DNA from: Novymonas esmeraldas
Taxonomy: Eukaryota > Euglenozoa > Kinetoplastea > Trypanosomatida > Trypanosomatidae
NCBI GenBank assembly: GCA_019188245.1
Contig: JAECZO010000017.1
Location: forward strand, 124,001-188,000
Direction of reading: 5' to 3'
Length of the DNA: 64,000 bases
Part shown: positions 1 to 9,968 of the stretch, piece by piece
How the letters are laid out: each line of letters starts with the position of its first letter
Position numbering within the stretch: the first letter of the stretch is position 1
The notes under the pieces: model-generated
Databases searched by the model: none
Seen by the model: only the letters and a program-made list of their open reading frames with translations
What the model was told of the DNA's origin: nothing
Program-made: the position numbers and the translations under genes

Positions 1-751
1 CCTGTGTGTGTCCGTGAAAAATGAAAGTAGGGTATCATCATCGCCACGTCACCGCCTTCCCTCCATCCCAGTCATCTACCCCTGCCACACCGCGCATCCA
101 CAGCGCCACACACACACACACACACACAAGCGAGCGACATCTGCGGCGCTGGGGATAGCTACGTGAGAACACGGACTCTTTCTCTTCGTCCTAGTTCTGC
201 TGGTGCGCGTGTTAGTGTGTGCGTGCGTGTGGTGTACGTGGGAGTCCGCGACTGCGACACACGCGAGAAGGCGTGCATGACGCAGGAGGTCGAGGGACGT
301 GTAGATGAGAACTGCAGGCCCGGTGTAGGGATAGCCACTTCTCTGTACTGAGTCCAGAGAAGAGCGAAGAGCGAAGAGAACAGGAGGCGGGGGGAGGGAG
401 AGGGTAAGAGAGAGACAGAGAGGATGACATAGATGGCACAGGAGATGGGGTGAGCGAGGACCAGGTCAAAGTAAAAAAAAAAAAAGCGGTGGAGTGGTGT
501 GTCTTTCTTTTTGAGGGGGTCGATGATTGGAGAGAGCGCAACCGAAAAAAAAGAAAAAAGAAGATGAGGGAGACACACAGCTATCTCCGCTGTCACAGAG
601 AGAGACACACACAAACACACATCAACAGAGTCTACGGGTCGATGAGCAGCCGCACTGTCAACCTTCAAGACGAGGGAGAGAGCTGAGGGACTGCGGGTTG
701 TGTTGCACTCACCGACGGCGCAGCGGCCGCATGTTTCTCTGTGACGCGCCG
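1..751. other. Spacer downstream of the BCS1-like gene
   Basis: No credible gene. It holds a (CA)n run at about 109-128, a poly(A) run at about 472-485, an A-rich purine block at 541-565 and GA/CA-rich sequence. The purine tracts are pyrimidine tracts on the minus strand, so they could serve 3' end formation of the BCS1-like mRNA and trans-splicing of the next gene beyond the window edge. The short frames here are low-complexity. Confidence 0.6.
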
Positions 752-2818
752 TCACCTCGCCACGCCGCGGATACACGCGGAGAGGGCGTCGAGGAAGCTG
801 TGCAAGCTGTCAGCGTTCTTGCACATGTGATGGACGTGTGAGGGGGTGATGCAGAAGTTGTACGCACCATTCGCCTCCAGCGCAGCCTCCCTCTCCAGCG
901 CCGCAACGCACTCGCGCACATGGCTCGCCTGTTCCGCGGACAGTTCCAGAATCACCTTCTCCGCCACCTCAATGTCACGTCCGGTCGTGGCGAAGTCCTG
1001 CCGCTGCCACAGCAGATGGCAGGCGTGAGCGCTTGTCGACCCTGGAGCATTTGTGGCCGGCGGGTGGGATGAGGCGGGGTCGCAGCTCGCGGTCGCGAGC
1101 AGGGCTTCGTGAAGTTGTTCCGCGGACGCCGCCGCGTGCGTCTCCATACGCGTGTAGACGTAGCCTCCGCCGTTCCCACCGTCGCGGGAGGTGCTGCTCC
1201 TCGCACCTGACGCAGTCAGAGAACCGCGCACATCGCGGCAAACCGCGCCAAAGAAGAGACCGCACATGCGAAGAAGCTGATCAAGCTCGACGTAGTCGAA
1301 CCGCACGTGCGTCGACAGACGTCCGGGCCGCAGCAGCGCGGGGTCGAGGCGCTCTGGGTGGTCGGTGATCATCACGACAATTCGCTCAGGGTCCTCGATC
1401 GCGCCGTCCAGCACGTTCAACAGACTCGAAAGGTTCACCTCATCCAGCTTGTTATCCAGGTCCATCAGGAGCTTGCCCCAGCCAGAGATGGGCTGCTGCA
1501 TCCGAGGCCGTGCCGCCGCGGCCCGCGTGGTCCGCACCACGGCCCAGTCCTCCTCGCTTTTGGCCGTCCGGGTCGTCAGTCCGCGGGAGCGCCGCAGCCG
1601 CGCCGTGTGGTCCGCGCCGCGCGCGCAGACGACGTCGGAGGTCGTGTCGACGTCCTCGATCAGGAAGATGACCTTCTTGCTGCTGAGCATGTCCCACTCC
1701 TCCGTACTGCCGGTTTTTGCTGCCTCAAAGTAGAAGACGCTGAAGAGCTGGTCGCTGCGCGTCAGACTCGCGAGGGAGACGCGCACCACGTGGCGGCGCG
1801 TGTGGTGGGCGAGGGCACGGACAAAGGAGCGCTTGCCGGTGCCGCGGGGGCCGTAGAGGAGGAAGCCGAGCTTGTGCGGGAAGCCGCTGATGGCGTAGCG
1901 CCCCTTCTTGTCTGTGAAACGCTGGAGCAGCGCTTTGACGTGGTCGCGCTGGGGGAAGAAAACGGTGTCGAACGTGGGGCCGGACGGCAGCGGCACGCTC
2001 TTCACCAGGATCGCCCCGGGCGTGGGGGTGACGCGGTACATGCGCAGCGCGTGGGACTCCTGGTCGCAGTACCCGTTCGCGAAGTAGAACCGCAGCGCCT
2101 CCTCCATGAAGAGCCGCAGCTCGACCTCGGGCGAGGCACCGCCGGCGTTTCGCTCGTCACCTTTGCGAACGCGAAGGAAGATGCTGCGATAGGCCTCACT
2201 GTACTGGTTCTTGACGCGCACCGTCGACATCCACGTGCACACCTCCACCCCGCCATGACGCGTCGGCGTCCAACACGGGTAGATGGGCAGCTTCACCGGC
2301 ACCATCAGCTTCTCGTTGCGGCGAAAGGACAGCTCCTCGTCCTCGCTGTCGCAGTACTCCTCGTCCTCGGTGGGCTTGCAGTAGAGGGAGAGAAGATTGA
2401 TGAGGAACGTCTTGTTGCGCAGCTCAGCAGCCGTGAGCGGCCGCTCCCGCCACAGCTTCTGCGTGAGGTAGACGAGAACCGCGGAAGCCATGTGGTGCTC
2501 CGGCAGGAACACGGTAGAGTAGCAGGTTTCGATGCGGTCGCGCATCTTCCAGTAGACGTACTCGTGCCGGACAGGAGCGTCAAAGGTGTACCACATCGCC
2601 ACTTGACGGAGCGCGATGAGCCCGAACACGAGCACCACTATGGTGAGCTCGACCGGGAGAGGGGAGTAGTCACGCAGCAGCTCGTACACGACCGCCGCCA
2701 CGGCATCCACACGCGCCTCAATGCCCCGCACGACGGTGAGGAGACGGCTGTCCTCCAGCGCTGACTGCAGCGCCGGCGAAGACGGCGACGCGGTGGCCCC
2801 AAAGAGTTCGACTGCCAT
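752..2818 (-). CDS. BCS1-like mitochondrial AAA ATPase (688 aa)
   Basis: The product looks like a member of the BCS1 branch of AAA ATPases, inner-membrane proteins that in yeast and animals translocate the folded Rieske protein into complex III. One membrane segment lies at about residues 58-76. It is followed by a BCS1-type N-terminal region, a Walker A motif GPRGTGKRS at 323-331, a Walker B motif VIFLIEDVD at 383-391, a sensor stretch MITDHPE at 483-489 and the family signature LDPALLRPGR just after it. At 688 residues it is well above the roughly 420-450 usual for BCS1. The excess is an Arg/Ala-rich insertion of about 70 residues after Walker B and a longer C-terminal part. The frame stays open up to 3181, but that stretch translates a (TG)n repeat into His-Thr runs, and a predicted splice acceptor at 2942 would exclude the upstream ATGs, so I start at MAVELFG. 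Family assignment is firm; the substrate is inferred. Confidence 0.85.
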   Translation of the reverse strand: MAVELFGATASPSSPALQSALEDSRLLTVVRGIEARVDAVAAVVYELLRDYSPLPVELTIVVLVFGLIALRQVAMWYTFDAPVRHEYVYWKMRDRIETCYSTVFLPEHHMASAVLVYLTQKLWRERPLTAAELRNKTFLINLLSLYCKPTEDEEYCDSEDEELSFRRNEKLMVPVKLPIYPCWTPTRHGGVEVCTWMSTVRVKNQYSEAYRSIFLRVRKGDERNAGGASPEVELRLFMEEALRFYFANGYCDQESHALRMYRVTPTPGAILVKSVPLPSGPTFDTVFFPQRDHVKALLQRFTDKKGRYAISGFPHKLGFLLYGPRGTGKRSFVRALAHHTRRHVVRVSLASLTRSDQLFSVFYFEAAKTGSTEEWDMLSSKKVIFLIEDVDTTSDVVCARGADHTARLRRSRGLTTRTAKSEEDWAVVRTTRAAAARPRMQQPISGWGKLLMDLDNKLDEVNLSSLLNVLDGAIEDPERIVVMITDHPERLDPALLRPGRLSTHVRFDYVELDQLLRMCGLFFGAVCRDVRGSLTASGARSSTSRDGGNGGGYVYTRMETHAAASAEQLHEALLATASCDPASSHPPATNAPGSTSAHACHLLWQRQDFATTGRDIEVAEKVILELSAEQASHVRECVAALEREAALEANGAYNFCITPSHVHHMCKNADSLHSFLDALSACIRGVAR

Positions 2819-4213
2819 TGCGGGAGGGGGGAGGAAGAGACGCAGACACACACAGATGGGACTCTTGCTCTCCCGCCTCGACCTGCCCGGTGCCAACACA
2901 AGTCTCTGCCACACAGCTGTGCAGCACTTGTTGAAGAGTTGCTCGCCGTTGATGTCGTGAATGTGTCCAGCGTTGGAGAGACCAAGACGAGGGTGGTGGA
3001 TAGGAAGCGTGGAGGGAAAAGTTGACATAGTAGGGTGTGAAGGGAGGAGGGGGGCATGCATGCGTGAGTATGTGAGATGGTGTGTGTGTGTGTGTGTGTG
3101 TGGAGAGAGAGAGTGAGAGAAGCGGTGCGGGGACGGGGAGGGGGGGTTGCTGTTGTTGTTGACGGCTGAGCTGACTAGCATGTCCTGGACACTCGACGAG
3201 AGCGAGAAAGCGAGAGAGAGGCGAAGTCAACGTTTCTGCACCACCATACTCCTCCTCCCCCTTCCTCTCCCCATCGCCGCCGTGTGTGTGTCTTCTTCTT
3301 CTCTCCTCTCTCGCATCTTGTTCTGTCTCCTTGACATTTCCTCACTCTTGTAGAGCCTTCCCACACGCACACAGACGCTCACGCGCAGAGAGCGAGAGAG
3401 TGAGTAAGAGAGTGTGGGAGAGGAGGAAGACACACTCTCGTACATGGAAGTCGTGGCATGGCACATTGGTTCCAGCAAATGCGCGACGCGGCCAACGAGA
3501 AGGGCAGGGGTGGGTTGGTGGGTGGGGAGGAGAAGGAAGATGGAAGGAGGAGGGTGAACTAATGAGGTAGCGTCGAGGTAAACAAGAGGGGGTGAGTTGT
3601 ACATGTCGGGTGAGGGGAGAAGACAAAGTGATCAAAAAAAAAAAAAGCGAGAGCACACACACACACGTGCACACACGATCCGTTGATTCCACGAGAACAT
3701 CAGTAGTTGCGCTGTCCTCCTCGCCCCTTCGCTCTCTCTCTTTCATCACACGCATCCCCGGAGAGGAACAAAGAGCGAGTTGGAGCAAGAGAGAGAGGGA
3801 GAAACAAAGATACAAAGGGACGAAGGAGGGTCAGAAGAGCCGCAGCCCTGCGACAAAGAAGAGCTAAACAAATACGCGAGAGAATGCAGGTCTTGTGTGT
3901 GTGTGTGTGTGCGTGTGGGGGAGGTGGGAGTCCCCAGGGGGCACGTGTCAGTGCGCCTCCACTGCACCGCAACGGCTGAAACACGAGCCACCCTCTCCCT
4001 CCCCGCCTCCACCTTCCTCTGCTCCTTCCTGGCTGAGTGCGGGTGCGGCCACCTCTGTGGACAGGAACAGCGCGATTGAGGGAGAAAGAAAGAAAAAAAA
4101 GGGGGGAGGCGAGGGAGTGTCTACGAGTGTGTGTGAGATAGATGACTGAGAGACCGTGAATGTAACCTCGAGAAGATGAGGTCACTACTTGCAGGCAGGA
4201 GCAGAAATGTGCT

Positions 4214-4252
<39 letters not shown>

Positions 4253-4474
4253 AGACACAAACACACAAACACATCCACGGAGACGGAGAGACACTCGGAG
4301 GCTGGTGCAAGCTGAAACTCACACAGAAAAAAAAAAAGGAGGGAGGAAAGAAGTGCGAGGGAGGAAAGGGAAGGGGAGGGGGGTGCGCGTGAGTGCGCAC
4401 TTCAGTGTACATGTACCACCCCGCGTGCGTGTGTGTGTGTGTGTGTGTCTGTGTGTGTGTCACCACCACCGGCG
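2819..4474. other. Spacer, microsatellite-rich
   Basis: No credible gene in 1.66 kb. It contains (TG)n at 3080-3104, poly(A) at about 3633-3646, TG-rich sequence at 3895-3917, (CA)n at about 4213-4249, poly(A) at 4325-4337 and (TG)n at about 4428-4460. The stretches between are GA-rich on the plus strand. Confidence 0.6.
2942..3055 (-). promoter_or_regulatory. Predicted trans-splice acceptor for the BCS1-like gene
   Basis: On the minus strand a C/T tract (complement of 3039-3055) is followed by a stretch with no AG until 2942-2943. In fact no AG occurs between 3149 and 2944. Use of this AG would give a 5' leader of about 123 nt before the ATG at 2818 and would leave the ATGs at 3181, 3061 and 3028 out of the mRNA. 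The distance from tract to AG is long, so this is a prediction. Confidence 0.35.
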
Positions 4475-6910
4475 CTACATCTTTGCGATGGCGAGCATCA
4501 CCATGGAGAACTGAGCATAGTTCATCGTCCCACTAGAGGCGGGACTCGTCGGCACCGCCGCCGCCGCCGCGTCTGAGGTGGCGCTGGGCACGCCTCGCAT
4601 CACTTCCAGAAAGGGCAGCAGAAAACGCTGCACACGTGCGCGGTTGACGGGGACGCCGCAGCTGTCGAGCGGACACACGAGCCGCGACGACGAGTGATGC
4701 AGCCACTTGGAGGAGCCGCCGGTCCACTCCTCCAGGAGAAGATCCACCAGCGCTGACACCGGCAGCGCGCTCGTCTGCCGGACAGCCGTGCAGAGCGCGC
4801 AGAAGAGCGGGTACATGGCATCGTCGCTCACCTTCACGCCAACAGCGTTCGCCTGCGCGACAATGTACGTCGGCACGGGTGCCGCCGCCCCCACGGCATC
4901 GCCAGTGAAGAGCGCCAGCGCACCCTCCACCCCGGTCTTGGGGCACACCACAAGCTGCTTCGAGCCCTCCCCCACGAGTGCGAGTGCGTTGCCCGCACCA
5001 CCACCAGCAGCAGCAGCGCTTCCAGGCTCTGCCGTCGCTGCGACCAGCGCCGTTGCCACGGCGGCGCCATCCCCGCTCCCGGCGCTCGGACTGTCCTCCA
5101 CGAACGAGAGCGTGTTGCGGGCCGAGCTCGTCTCCAGCGTGACCGCGGCGCTGCGGATGACGTTGAGAATCTCGCGACACCACAGGGTGAAGAGCACGCT
5201 CGTAGAGGCCGCTGCCACGGCGTCAACTGGCACGGCGGCGGCGGCGTGCTCGCCACCTGCCGTGGCAGGGGCGAATGCGCTGCCGCCGAGCTCCTTGGCC
5301 GCCACCGTCACCTTCCACACCAGCCCGCTACACCGCACAAAGCGCTCCACCGTCTCCATGACGACCTGACACACGAGGAAGAGCGCTCGCCGGTAGCGCA
5401 GCTGCGAGGACAAGCGAGTGTCCCCGCCCTCCTCTCCGTCGTCCCTGGCGTCCTCGTCGCCGCCGGTGCCGTCGTACAGCAGCTCGACACACGGCGAGAG
5501 GAGGTCGACGGGGTCCAGCTCCAGGAGCACAGCCCGCACCCCGTGTGTCTCGGCGCACACGAGGCCCTGCAGCACCCAGCGACGCAGCCGCTCCGCCGCC
5601 GGGCTCGCGTACACGACCCCCCACGGCTTGCCGCTCGCGTCATCGCACGCCTCTCCCTTGGGAAGGAACGAGCTCACCTCGTTGTCGACAAACAGCGTCG
5701 ACACGTCGCGGTGCCACGGCAGCAGCAGAACCCGCGCGCACGGCACCGACCTCGCCGTGAGCGAGAGCAGCGGGTGGGTGCTCTTGTGCGGGTCGCCGGC
5801 TGCGCCCCACGCGTTGGCAGTCCCGACGCGCGTCACCTCGAACTCAGCCAGCGCGAACTGTCCATCGCGCCACGAGCGCAGCACAGCCGGGGTGCGCTCC
5901 ATCACGTCGATGCGACCGCAGAGGCGTGGCCCCTCTCGCGTGTAGTAGTACGTCCACGGGTCCCTGGCGTGCGTGATGCTGCACTCCTGCGAGACGGAGT
6001 CGTCCGCGGCCTCGCCGGCGTCGCCGTCCACTGCCTCCGCGGTGGCGTTGCCGTCCACGTCGACGGCGACGGTCTCCTCGGCGCTGAAGCGCTCCAGCAC
6101 GCGGGCGAGGCTCGTGCACAGCTTCGACAGCGGGGACGCACTCCGGACTCCGCGCGCGATCGTCTCTGGCACCACGGCGTCGTTCGTTGCGTGGGCTGCG
6201 ACGGACGATGACGAGGCGACGGCCGACAGGGGCGGGTTGTACGCCCGCGTGGCGGCTGTGTTGGCGCGCCAGTCGTTGCGGTACTGAATGCCGCGCTGCA
6301 GCTCTGCGTAGTAGGCGGCGGAGGAGGTGAGGATGGCGACAAGCTTGTACCGCGGCTGCAAGGACTTGCTCACCTGTTGCGTCTCCTGCTCTGGTGTGAC
6401 GTTGCGGAACACGAGACGAAAGAGGGCCTCGGGGGTGCTGTCGGCGCTCGCCTGCCAACCGGCGCCGGCCTCAGCCGCCGCGGCGGGGAGCCGGTAGACG
6501 ATGAACGTGTACTCCGGCAGCAGCGGGTGGCGCGCTATGCCGCTTGTCGAGTCCATGGCACGGGAGAAGACCTGCTCGTAGGAGGCGGCGATGCAGGCAC
6601 CGGCATCCCCACAGCAATGGGGCGCCGCGACAAGCACGAGCCGCTCCTCGGCATGGATGACAACACCGTACTGGAGCAGCTGTAGTTGGCGCGGTGTCAG
6701 GGTGTCGCGCAGCAGCGGGTGGGAGGCGTAGATGCGGTGCAGCGGGTGGTGGAAGGGAATGGCGAACTCCTCCACGACAAGTTCAAAGCGCAGGTCGAGC
6801 CGGGCGATGTCGTGAAGAGCGGCGTTGGCTGACCCAGGCGTGACCGCCTCCTCCGCCGGCATCCACGAAAAGGGACTCAGCGGTGCGATGACATTCTGCA
6901 CCGCCTCCAT
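4475..6910 (-). CDS. Conserved-looking protein of unknown function (811 aa)
   Basis: I do not recognise a family. The frame is 811 codons from the first ATG (MEAVQNV) with GC-rich codon use like its neighbours. The N-terminal third, residues about 1-170, is the least repetitive and looks globular, with aromatic and hydrophobic residues spread through it. The middle (about 225-300) is Ala/Ser/Asp-rich and probably disordered. Residues about 300-530 look folded again. The region at about 590-680 is very Ala/Gly/Val-rich, and the last 100 residues return to a mixed composition ending in a hydrophobic segment. No signal peptide and no convincing membrane span are seen. The frame reads back to 6985, but that extension comes from a repetitive leader. 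Being a long open frame in the sense of the unit, it is very likely a real gene; its role cannot be told from sequence alone. Confidence 0.8.
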   Translation of the reverse strand: MEAVQNVIAPLSPFSWMPAEEAVTPGSANAALHDIARLDLRFELVVEEFAIPFHHPLHRIYASHPLLRDTLTPRQLQLLQYGVVIHAEERLVLVAAPHCCGDAGACIAASYEQVFSRAMDSTSGIARHPLLPEYTFIVYRLPAAAAEAGAGWQASADSTPEALFRLVFRNVTPEQETQQVSKSLQPRYKLVAILTSSAAYYAELQRGIQYRNDWRANTAATRAYNPPLSAVASSSSVAAHATNDAVVPETIARGVRSASPLSKLCTSLARVLERFSAEETVAVDVDGNATAEAVDGDAGEAADDSVSQECSITHARDPWTYYYTREGPRLCGRIDVMERTPAVLRSWRDGQFALAEFEVTRVGTANAWGAAGDPHKSTHPLLSLTARSVPCARVLLLPWHRDVSTLFVDNEVSSFLPKGEACDDASGKPWGVVYASPAAERLRRWVLQGLVCAETHGVRAVLLELDPVDLLSPCVELLYDGTGGDEDARDDGEEGGDTRLSSQLRYRRALFLVCQVVMETVERFVRCSGLVWKVTVAAKELGGSAFAPATAGGEHAAAAVPVDAVAAASTSVLFTLWCREILNVIRSAAVTLETSSARNTLSFVEDSPSAGSGDGAAVATALVAATAEPGSAAAAGGGAGNALALVGEGSKQLVVCPKTGVEGALALFTGDAVGAAAPVPTYIVAQANAVGVKVSDDAMYPLFCALCTAVRQTSALPVSALVDLLLEEWTGGSSKWLHHSSSRLVCPLDSCGVPVNRARVQRFLLPFLEVMRGVPSATSDAAAAAVPTSPASSGTMNYAQFSMVMLAIAKM

Positions 6911-8017
6911 CGCTGCTGTCAGAGAGAGGAAGTGAGTGTGAGGGAGTGTGAGGGAGTCAACACGTTCCCACCGTACCACACCCACTGTCAGCCAGACCGA
7001 GACAGAAAGAAATGAGGGACTCGGTGTGAATCAGCGGAGCTCAGACAGAGAGGGGGGGAGGGGGTGGATTCGCTGCGTTGCGCTGTGTGATAGGCGCCCG
7101 CTGTGGTGGTGTGCCGAAAAAAAAAAAAGAAAAAAGAGGAGCGGCTTCGAGAGTTTCACGATGGACAGATCCGTAGCGCTGTGCTACGATGTACGCACAC
7201 ACACGTGTATGCGTGTGCGTGTGTGTGTGTGCATAGGACAGCGGTACGGTAGCCGCAGGCAACAAAGAGAGGGAGGAGGAGGAGTAGCAGAGGTTCGGCG
7301 ACGACAGCGAAGAGGACATGTCTTGACGGTGAAACCGCGACTTCGAGCACCATCCTCTCGGCTCAGAAGGTCAGACAACCGCACAACAGATAAGAGCAGA
7401 AGTATGAAACGAGAACAGTGTCAAGCACAGCTCTCTCTCTCTCGTCTTTCATCTTTACTTTCTTTTTCTTTTTTTTTTTGTCGCTAGGGGCGGCTCTTTC
7501 GAGTCGCCTTCCTCCTCCTCCTCCCCCCCACCCCTTCCCTACGACGCAGGATGAAGGCGATGATAGCCTCGCCGCATTCACGGTGTGCTCTTCTCTAGTA
7601 GTGTCGAAATGTCGGGTAGAGCAACAGGGAGACCCAGCAACAGAGCGAGCGTGCGTACGTTGTGGCAGTCATGCACACGGACCACAAACAACAACAAACA
7701 AACAAACAAACAAGCGAAAGGACACTGTCGCTGTCGAAATGTTCTGGGCGAGCACAGCGACACGCAGACGAGATGTGAAACCCACCCGCTGTGGCGCAGA
7801 AAAGGAAGCAGATCAGAGATGATAGTTGCACGATGTCGGTACGCAATTCATGCAAGACCGCGTCTTTGGACTGCCCTCCTTCTCCCTACCTTCACACAAT
7901 CAGCAGCTTCACGAGAGAGATATAGAGAGGGAGGGAGGGAGGGAGGATAGAGAAGGTGGGAGGAGGGGCGAGGGTAACGAGGGTGTTGCCCCGCCACGTC
8001 CGGCGTTTGTCTTGAGT
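6911..8017. other. Spacer with A-tract, (CAAA)n and (GGGA)n repeats
   Basis: No credible gene in 1.1 kb. Visible elements are an A-rich run at about 7118-7137, a TG/CA block at 7194-7230, a T-run near 7462-7480, an (AAAC)n block at about 7687-7712 and GGGA repeats at about 7928-7947 just beyond the stop of the Rag-like gene. A pyrimidine tract on the minus strand (complement of 7002-7020) followed by an AG at 6985-6986 is a possible acceptor for the 811-residue gene. Confidence 0.55.
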
Positions 8018-9139
8018 CTAGGCGGCGCTCGTGTTGAAGATGTCAAAAGCGGCCGTGTAGAAGATGTCCACGTTGCGGTCGATCAGCGCTCGGTTCTCCA
8101 AATCCGTCTGCTTCATCATGAGCACCAATGTGAGCGAGCTCGGCAGCTCGCGGACGTAGATGCAGTCCTCGTTGCTCAGCTGAATGACAGCGTTGGCACC
8201 GCGGTACAGCTCGGAGACCTCCGCAGACACAGGCGCGACCGCGCCGCTGGAGCGCGGCGCAGCACCACCGGCGCCGTAGGCGGCCCCTTTGGTGTGCGCC
8301 TGCGCCACGTCCGCCAACACCTCCCTCTCCCTCTCCCTTGCAGCCCCCGTCGACGCCGCGGTGTCTCTGCGGCGGGCGTAGATGCGGCTCATCTTCACCA
8401 CCACCTCGATGGCGTCGCTGCAGAGGTCGTACGTGCGTGACTTGAGGCGGTTGCGCTCGTCCACGGCGACGTAGATCTTGGAGTGGCTGAGGAAGAGGTA
8501 GGAGAGGTCGATGTTGCTGTTCGAGTTGAGCATCTGCAGCAGCTCCGTGATGTACGGCGTCTTGGACTTGATGAGCTTCTGCACGACAAGCGAGAAGGCC
8601 TGGAAGACGGAGTGGTCGTAGATGGAGGTGAGATTGAAGTTCAGGCGCAGCGGGTGAACGTTCTCAAGCAGCTGCTTCGCCTCCTCCTCGACGCGGCGCT
8701 GCAGACTCGCCAGCAGGTCGGCCTGATGGTCCTCGCTCAGAGCGTCCACCTTGTGGATGAACACCTCGATGCAGAGCTCCGGGTTGTAGCGGTAGGCGGC
8801 GCTGATCGTGTCCAGCAGCCGTGCACGCGCATCCTCGATGAGCTCGCGACAGTCCAGCACGTACACGATCGCCCCGCAGTTCTCGAGCAGCTGGTTCACG
8901 TCGTAGCGGCTGGCGTTGTTCGGGTCGAATGGGTCGTTCTGCCCAGGGAAGTCCCACACCTCGAAGTTGACGAAGTCGTTGGAGTGCACGGTGCTCTTCT
9001 CCGGCTGCACGGTGGTGGCAAGCGTCGCAGAGTCGTGCGGCTGCATGCCCTCGAAGACGACCTTCTGGATGCTGCTCTTGCCGGACTTGCGGAGGCCCAT
9101 CAGCAGCACCTTCGGCAGCGCCAGCATGTCACTCGACAT
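8018..9139 (-). CDS. RagC/D-type (Gtr2) GTPase (373 aa)
   Basis: Rag GTPases work as RagA/B-RagC/D heterodimers that tell TORC1 about amino acids at the lysosome or vacuole. The P-loop GLRKSGKS is at residues 15-22, the switch II element DFPGQ at 63-67, and the G4 position reads HKVD at 129-132. HKVD in place of NKxD is typical of Rag/Gtr proteins, and the following ALSEDH resembles RagC/D more than RagA/B. After the GTPase domain comes the Rag-specific C-terminal domain, which in the family forms a roadblock-like dimer interface. That domain carries an insertion of about 60 Ala/Gly/Ser/Arg-rich residues at roughly 255-310, absent from animal and yeast proteins as I know them. The start MSSDMLALPK is the first ATG after the predicted acceptor at 9376 and places the P-loop at the usual distance. 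I see no RagA partner in this window. Confidence 0.88.
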   Translation of the reverse strand: MSSDMLALPKVLLMGLRKSGKSSIQKVVFEGMQPHDSATLATTVQPEKSTVHSNDFVNFEVWDFPGQNDPFDPNNASRYDVNQLLENCGAIVYVLDCRELIEDARARLLDTISAAYRYNPELCIEVFIHKVDALSEDHQADLLASLQRRVEEEAKQLLENVHPLRLNFNLTSIYDHSVFQAFSLVVQKLIKSKTPYITELLQMLNSNSNIDLSYLFLSHSKIYVAVDERNRLKSRTYDLCSDAIEVVVKMSRIYARRRDTAASTGAAREREREVLADVAQAHTKGAAYGAGGAAPRSSGAVAPVSAEVSELYRGANAVIQLSNEDCIYVRELPSSLTLVLMMKQTDLENRALIDRNVDIFYTAAFDIFNTSAA

Positions 9140-9968
9140 TTTTTGTTTTTTTTTATTTGTTTGACTGATAGTCTCTTCCCCCACCTGTCCAGCTTCTTCT
9201 CCGTCTGTATATGTGTGTGTCCGCGTTGGTGCACCTGTGCAGCGCAGGAGAGGTACGGAGACGGAAGAGGTCGGAGGCTCAGCGCCTGCTTCTTCCTTGT
9301 GCAGAACACCCAGTAGAGAAGGTACGCTAGACAAACGTGCGCCCCCCACACAACTCCACCCCGTACACAAACAGACTCACACACACGCACACGGAAAAAA
9401 AAAAAACACACACACACGTGAATGCACGGTCAGAGAAGAAGAAGAGAGTGGTAGGGGGAGGGGCAGTAGAGGGAGAGAAGACATCTACATCTCGCGGCAC
9501 AGAGGACAGTCGACACGCCGGTGGTGTGGGTGGTGTGGGGTGGGGGGAGGTCTACACGACGGTCATAGAGTCATGCAGACGGCAACGAGGCCACGACGAC
9601 GAATGCCATGGTTCTCGTGAAACATGGGCCACTGTGCAGAACACGAGGGGTACCGCCGCACACACAAAAGGCTTCGAGTCAACAGATCTCTCCGTCTTGT
9701 GGTAGCCCAGTCCTGTCATTACGCTGACAGTCTCTCACTCTAGCTTGCTTGTCTCGCTGTGTTGTGGATAGCGCGTGCTCCGGCGCCGCGCAGCAAATGT
9801 AAAACACCACCAAGTCAAATCAACGAACACGCCGAACGAACAAACACAATCGACACACACACACACACACACACACGGATCAAGACGCCTCAGCCACACA
9901 CGCACACACACAAGAAAAAAAAAAAAAAACGCTTCAGCCAGACGTTTGGGGAAGGCATCGGACCATCG
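9140..9968. other. Spacer with A-tracts and CA repeats
   Basis: No credible gene. Contents are A12 at 9395-9406 flanked by CA repeats, purine-rich sequence at 9437-9480, (AC)n at about 9853-9876 and an A-run of about 15 at 9914-9930 shortly before the stop of the 1980-residue gene. Confidence 0.6.
9376..9406 (-). promoter_or_regulatory. Predicted trans-splice acceptor for the Rag-like gene
   Basis: T12 on the minus strand (complement of 9395-9406) is followed by the first downstream AG at 9376-9377. This would give a 5' leader of about 236 nt. The tract and AG spacing are typical for trypanosomatids. Confidence 0.5.

Noticed and set aside
1307-2764. Plus-strand open frame of 485 codons
   Set aside because: It is antisense to the BCS1-like gene; long antisense frames are common in GC-rich coding sequence, and this one shows no domain.
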